A stretch of DNA of 64,000 bases from Candidatus Sulfotelmatobacter sp. (GTDB lineage Bacteria; Vulcanimicrobiota; Vulcanimicrobiia; Vulcanimicrobiales; Vulcanimicrobiaceae): contig DATJRY010000011.1 of the NCBI GenBank assembly GCA_035504415.1, forward strand, positions 372,001 to 436,000, written 5' to 3'. The position numbers and the translations under genes are program-made. The notes under the pieces are model-generated. The model was given only the letters and a program-made list of their open reading frames with translations. It was not told where the DNA came from and ran no database searches. Positions 62,866-64,000 of the stretch are shown piece after piece (positions within the stretch are counted from its first letter, which is position 1; every line of letters begins with the position of its first letter).

Positions 62866-63360
62866 ATGCTCGTTCGTTCCTGGAGGACGTCGCTCTCCGT
62901 CGGTGCGCTGGCGCTGGCGATGCTCGTCGGCACCGCCGCGCCGTCCTCGGCGTTCCTCGACAAAACGCGCTTCGTCGCGCACCTCGGCGTCGCGTACTTC
63001 GCGTTTCATCATTGGGTGTGGCTCCCGTATCGGCTGGGCGCGTTCCAGAGCGGGGCGCCGCATCGCCTTTCCACGATCGTGAAGGGCGGCGTGGCGCTGC
63101 TGTTCGCTTACCACGAAGTGCGCGTCGCAGAGAAGATCGCGCACGACAGCAAGGACCCGCTGCTGCAAAAGTTCGACGGCGCCCTCTCCGGGCTCGAAGC
63201 GAACTTCCAGGCCGTCGGTCAGAAGTTCAAGGCCGGACAATTCAGCCCGCAAGACGTTGCCAGCCTCGGCGCGTCGACCACGTCGATCAAATCGCTGGCA
63301 CAGTCAGCGGGCCTCGACATCCAGGACAAACCGGTCCCGGTCCCGGTCCCGGGACTCTGA
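62866..63360 (+). CDS. Secreted or membrane-anchored protein of unknown function
   Basis: A 164-residue protein. A signal peptide (TSLSVGALALAMLVGTAAPSSA) begins near the start, followed by helices with FVAHLGVAYFAFHHWVWLPY and GVALLFAYHEVRVAEKIAHD that look membrane-associating. It ends in a Pro-Val repeat encoded by three CCGGTC units (63331-63348). ATG 62866 has GGAGG 7 bases upstream, unlike the ATG at 62824. The stretch 62788-62865 upstream is its likely promoter region. Unrecognised. Confidence 0.65.
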   Translation: MLVRSWRTSLSVGALALAMLVGTAAPSSAFLDKTRFVAHLGVAYFAFHHWVWLPYRLGAFQSGAPHRLSTIVKGGVALLFAYHEVRVAEKIAHDSKDPLLQKFDGALSGLEANFQAVGQKFKAGQFSPQDVASLGASTTSIKSLAQSAGLDIQDKPVPVPVPGL

Positions 63361-63370
63361 GCGCTCGGCG

Positions 63371-64000
63371 CTAGCGTTCGCGCGCGGTTGCCGCAAGCGC
63401 TAGCGCGACGTGCGCGGCGATGCCCGTCGCCATCGCGGTCTCGTCGATGTCGAAGGCCGGATGGTGGTTGGGGTTCGCGTGCGAGGCGTCACCGGCGCCG
63501 AGGAACGCGAAGCACGCAGGGACCTCGTTGGCGAAGTACGAGAAGTCCTCGCTGCCCATGATCGGCGGGATCTCGACGACGCGCGGCGCGCCCAGCTCGG
63601 CCACCAGCGTCTCGCGCAGGAACGCGGTCTGCGCGGGGTCGTTGGTCGTCACCGGGTACGACGCGTGCCAGTCGAGCGTGCAGTGCGCGCTGCCGGCCGC
63701 GCAGGTGTGCTCGGCGATCCGGCGGATGCGGCCTTCCATCGTCGCCCGCGTCGTCTCGCTGAACGTACGCACCGTTCCCTTGAGCGCGACGCGCGGCGGG
63801 ATGACGTTGTAGGTCGTGCCCCCGTTGATGGCGCCGATCGTCACTACCGCCGGTTCGACCGGATCGACCTCGCGGCTGACGACGCGCTGCAGCGTGCCGA
63901 CCAGGTCGGCGGCGACGACGATCGGATCGACGGCGGTGTGCGGCATCGCGCCGTGGCCGCCGCGTCCTTCGACGACGAGATCGAACTGGTCGACGGCCGC
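63371..64000 (-). CDS. M20-family amidohydrolase, C-terminal part (runs off the right edge)
   Basis: About 210 residues of an M20D-type amidohydrolase (hippuricase/IAA-amino-acid hydrolase like). The frame continues to the window edge without a stop: GRGGHGAMPHTAVDP near the left of the dimer domain, AINGGTTYNVIPPRVALKGTVRTF spanning two strands, and the C-terminal metal-ligand region MGSEDFSYFANEVPACFAFLG and NPNHHPAFDIDE. The ATG at 63946 is internal, not the start. Substrate (N-acyl amino acids) is inferred from the family only. Confidence 0.9.
   Translation of the reverse strand, partial: AAVDQFDLVVEGRGGHGAMPHTAVDPIVVAADLVGTLQRVVSREVDPVEPAVVTIGAINGGTTYNVIPPRVALKGTVRTFSETTRATMEGRIRRIAEHTCAAGSAHCTLDWHASYPVTTNDPAQTAFLRETLVAELGAPRVVEIPPIMGSEDFSYFANEVPACFAFLGAGDASHANPNHHPAFDIDETAMATGIAAHVALALAATARER

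Noticed and set aside
63331-63354. A CCGGTC tandem repeat as a regulatory repeat
   Set aside because: It lies inside the coding sequence and simply encodes a Pro-Val tail.

Overview
The window is GC-rich bacterial chromosome, densely packed with genes, often with ATGA or GTGA stop/start overlaps. GTG starts are common. Housekeeping genes (uvrB, prs, rplY, pth, thyX, gltX, glmU, infC-rpmI-rplT) sit among accessory metabolic genes. I saw no rRNA, tRNA or CRISPR array. The phylum cannot be fixed from these genes. GC content, Mrp/Mbh-type antiporter genes, a tricorn-like protease and a UGM would suit a deep-branching soil lineage (Eremiobacterota/Vulcanimicrobiota is a guess, not a result).

Layout. 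0-8 kb: a partial gene, a secreted multicopper oxidase, a peptide-type ABC binding lipoprotein, a VOC and a SnoaL-like protein, a beta-propeller and uvrB. 7.6-15.7 kb: two transglutaminase-like genes, then prs-rplY-pth (pth has no canonical start codon), a CAP-domain protein, a degenerate ArgB-like kinase, two small ORFs, a degenerate M48-like membrane protein and thyX. 15.7-19.3 kb: a xanthine dehydrogenase-type hydroxylase. 19.4-23.5 kb: a seven-gene antiporter operon in Mbh order, with no hydrogenase genes and no NuoL-like MrpA. 23.6-28.2 kb: a large unrecognised protein, a secreted protein and a GNAT / MarR-GNAT pair behind a readable promoter-operator.

28.2-41.6 kb holds the rest of a purine-degradation pathway in two blocks (8-oxoguanine deaminase, uraD-puuD-hiuH; then puuE, adenine/adenosine deaminase, allantoate amidohydrolase and a small AtzF-tail-like protein). 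The blocks are separated by an IS3-type remnant, two phospholipase C genes of different families and lower-GC look, and a tandem pair of retropepsin-like proteins. With the xanthine dehydrogenase this covers purine bases to ureidoglycine. 41.6-47.3 kb: an LVIVD-repeat secreted protein, a TetR/MFS pair sharing an operator, a PEBP protein and two paralogous membrane-anchored proteins.

47.4-56.0 kb is one compact minus-strand run: meaB, a small membrane protein, a kinase-like protein lacking its phosphorylation sites, icmA, icmB, gltX, glmU and a DUF4239 protein. The mutase carries the Phe/Gln pair of isobutyryl-CoA mutase, not the Tyr/Arg pair of methylmalonyl-CoA mutase. 56.4-60.8 kb: a tricorn-type protease translationally coupled to UDP-galactopyranose mutase. 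61.3-62.8 kb: the infC-rpmI-rplT operon, with a structured leader containing an attenuator, an ATA start for infC and a strong terminator. The window ends inside an M20 amidohydrolase gene. The most unusual features are the hydrogenase-less Mbh-like module, the paired phospholipases, several proteins that keep a fold but lose catalytic residues, and the non-canonical starts with readable RNA control.
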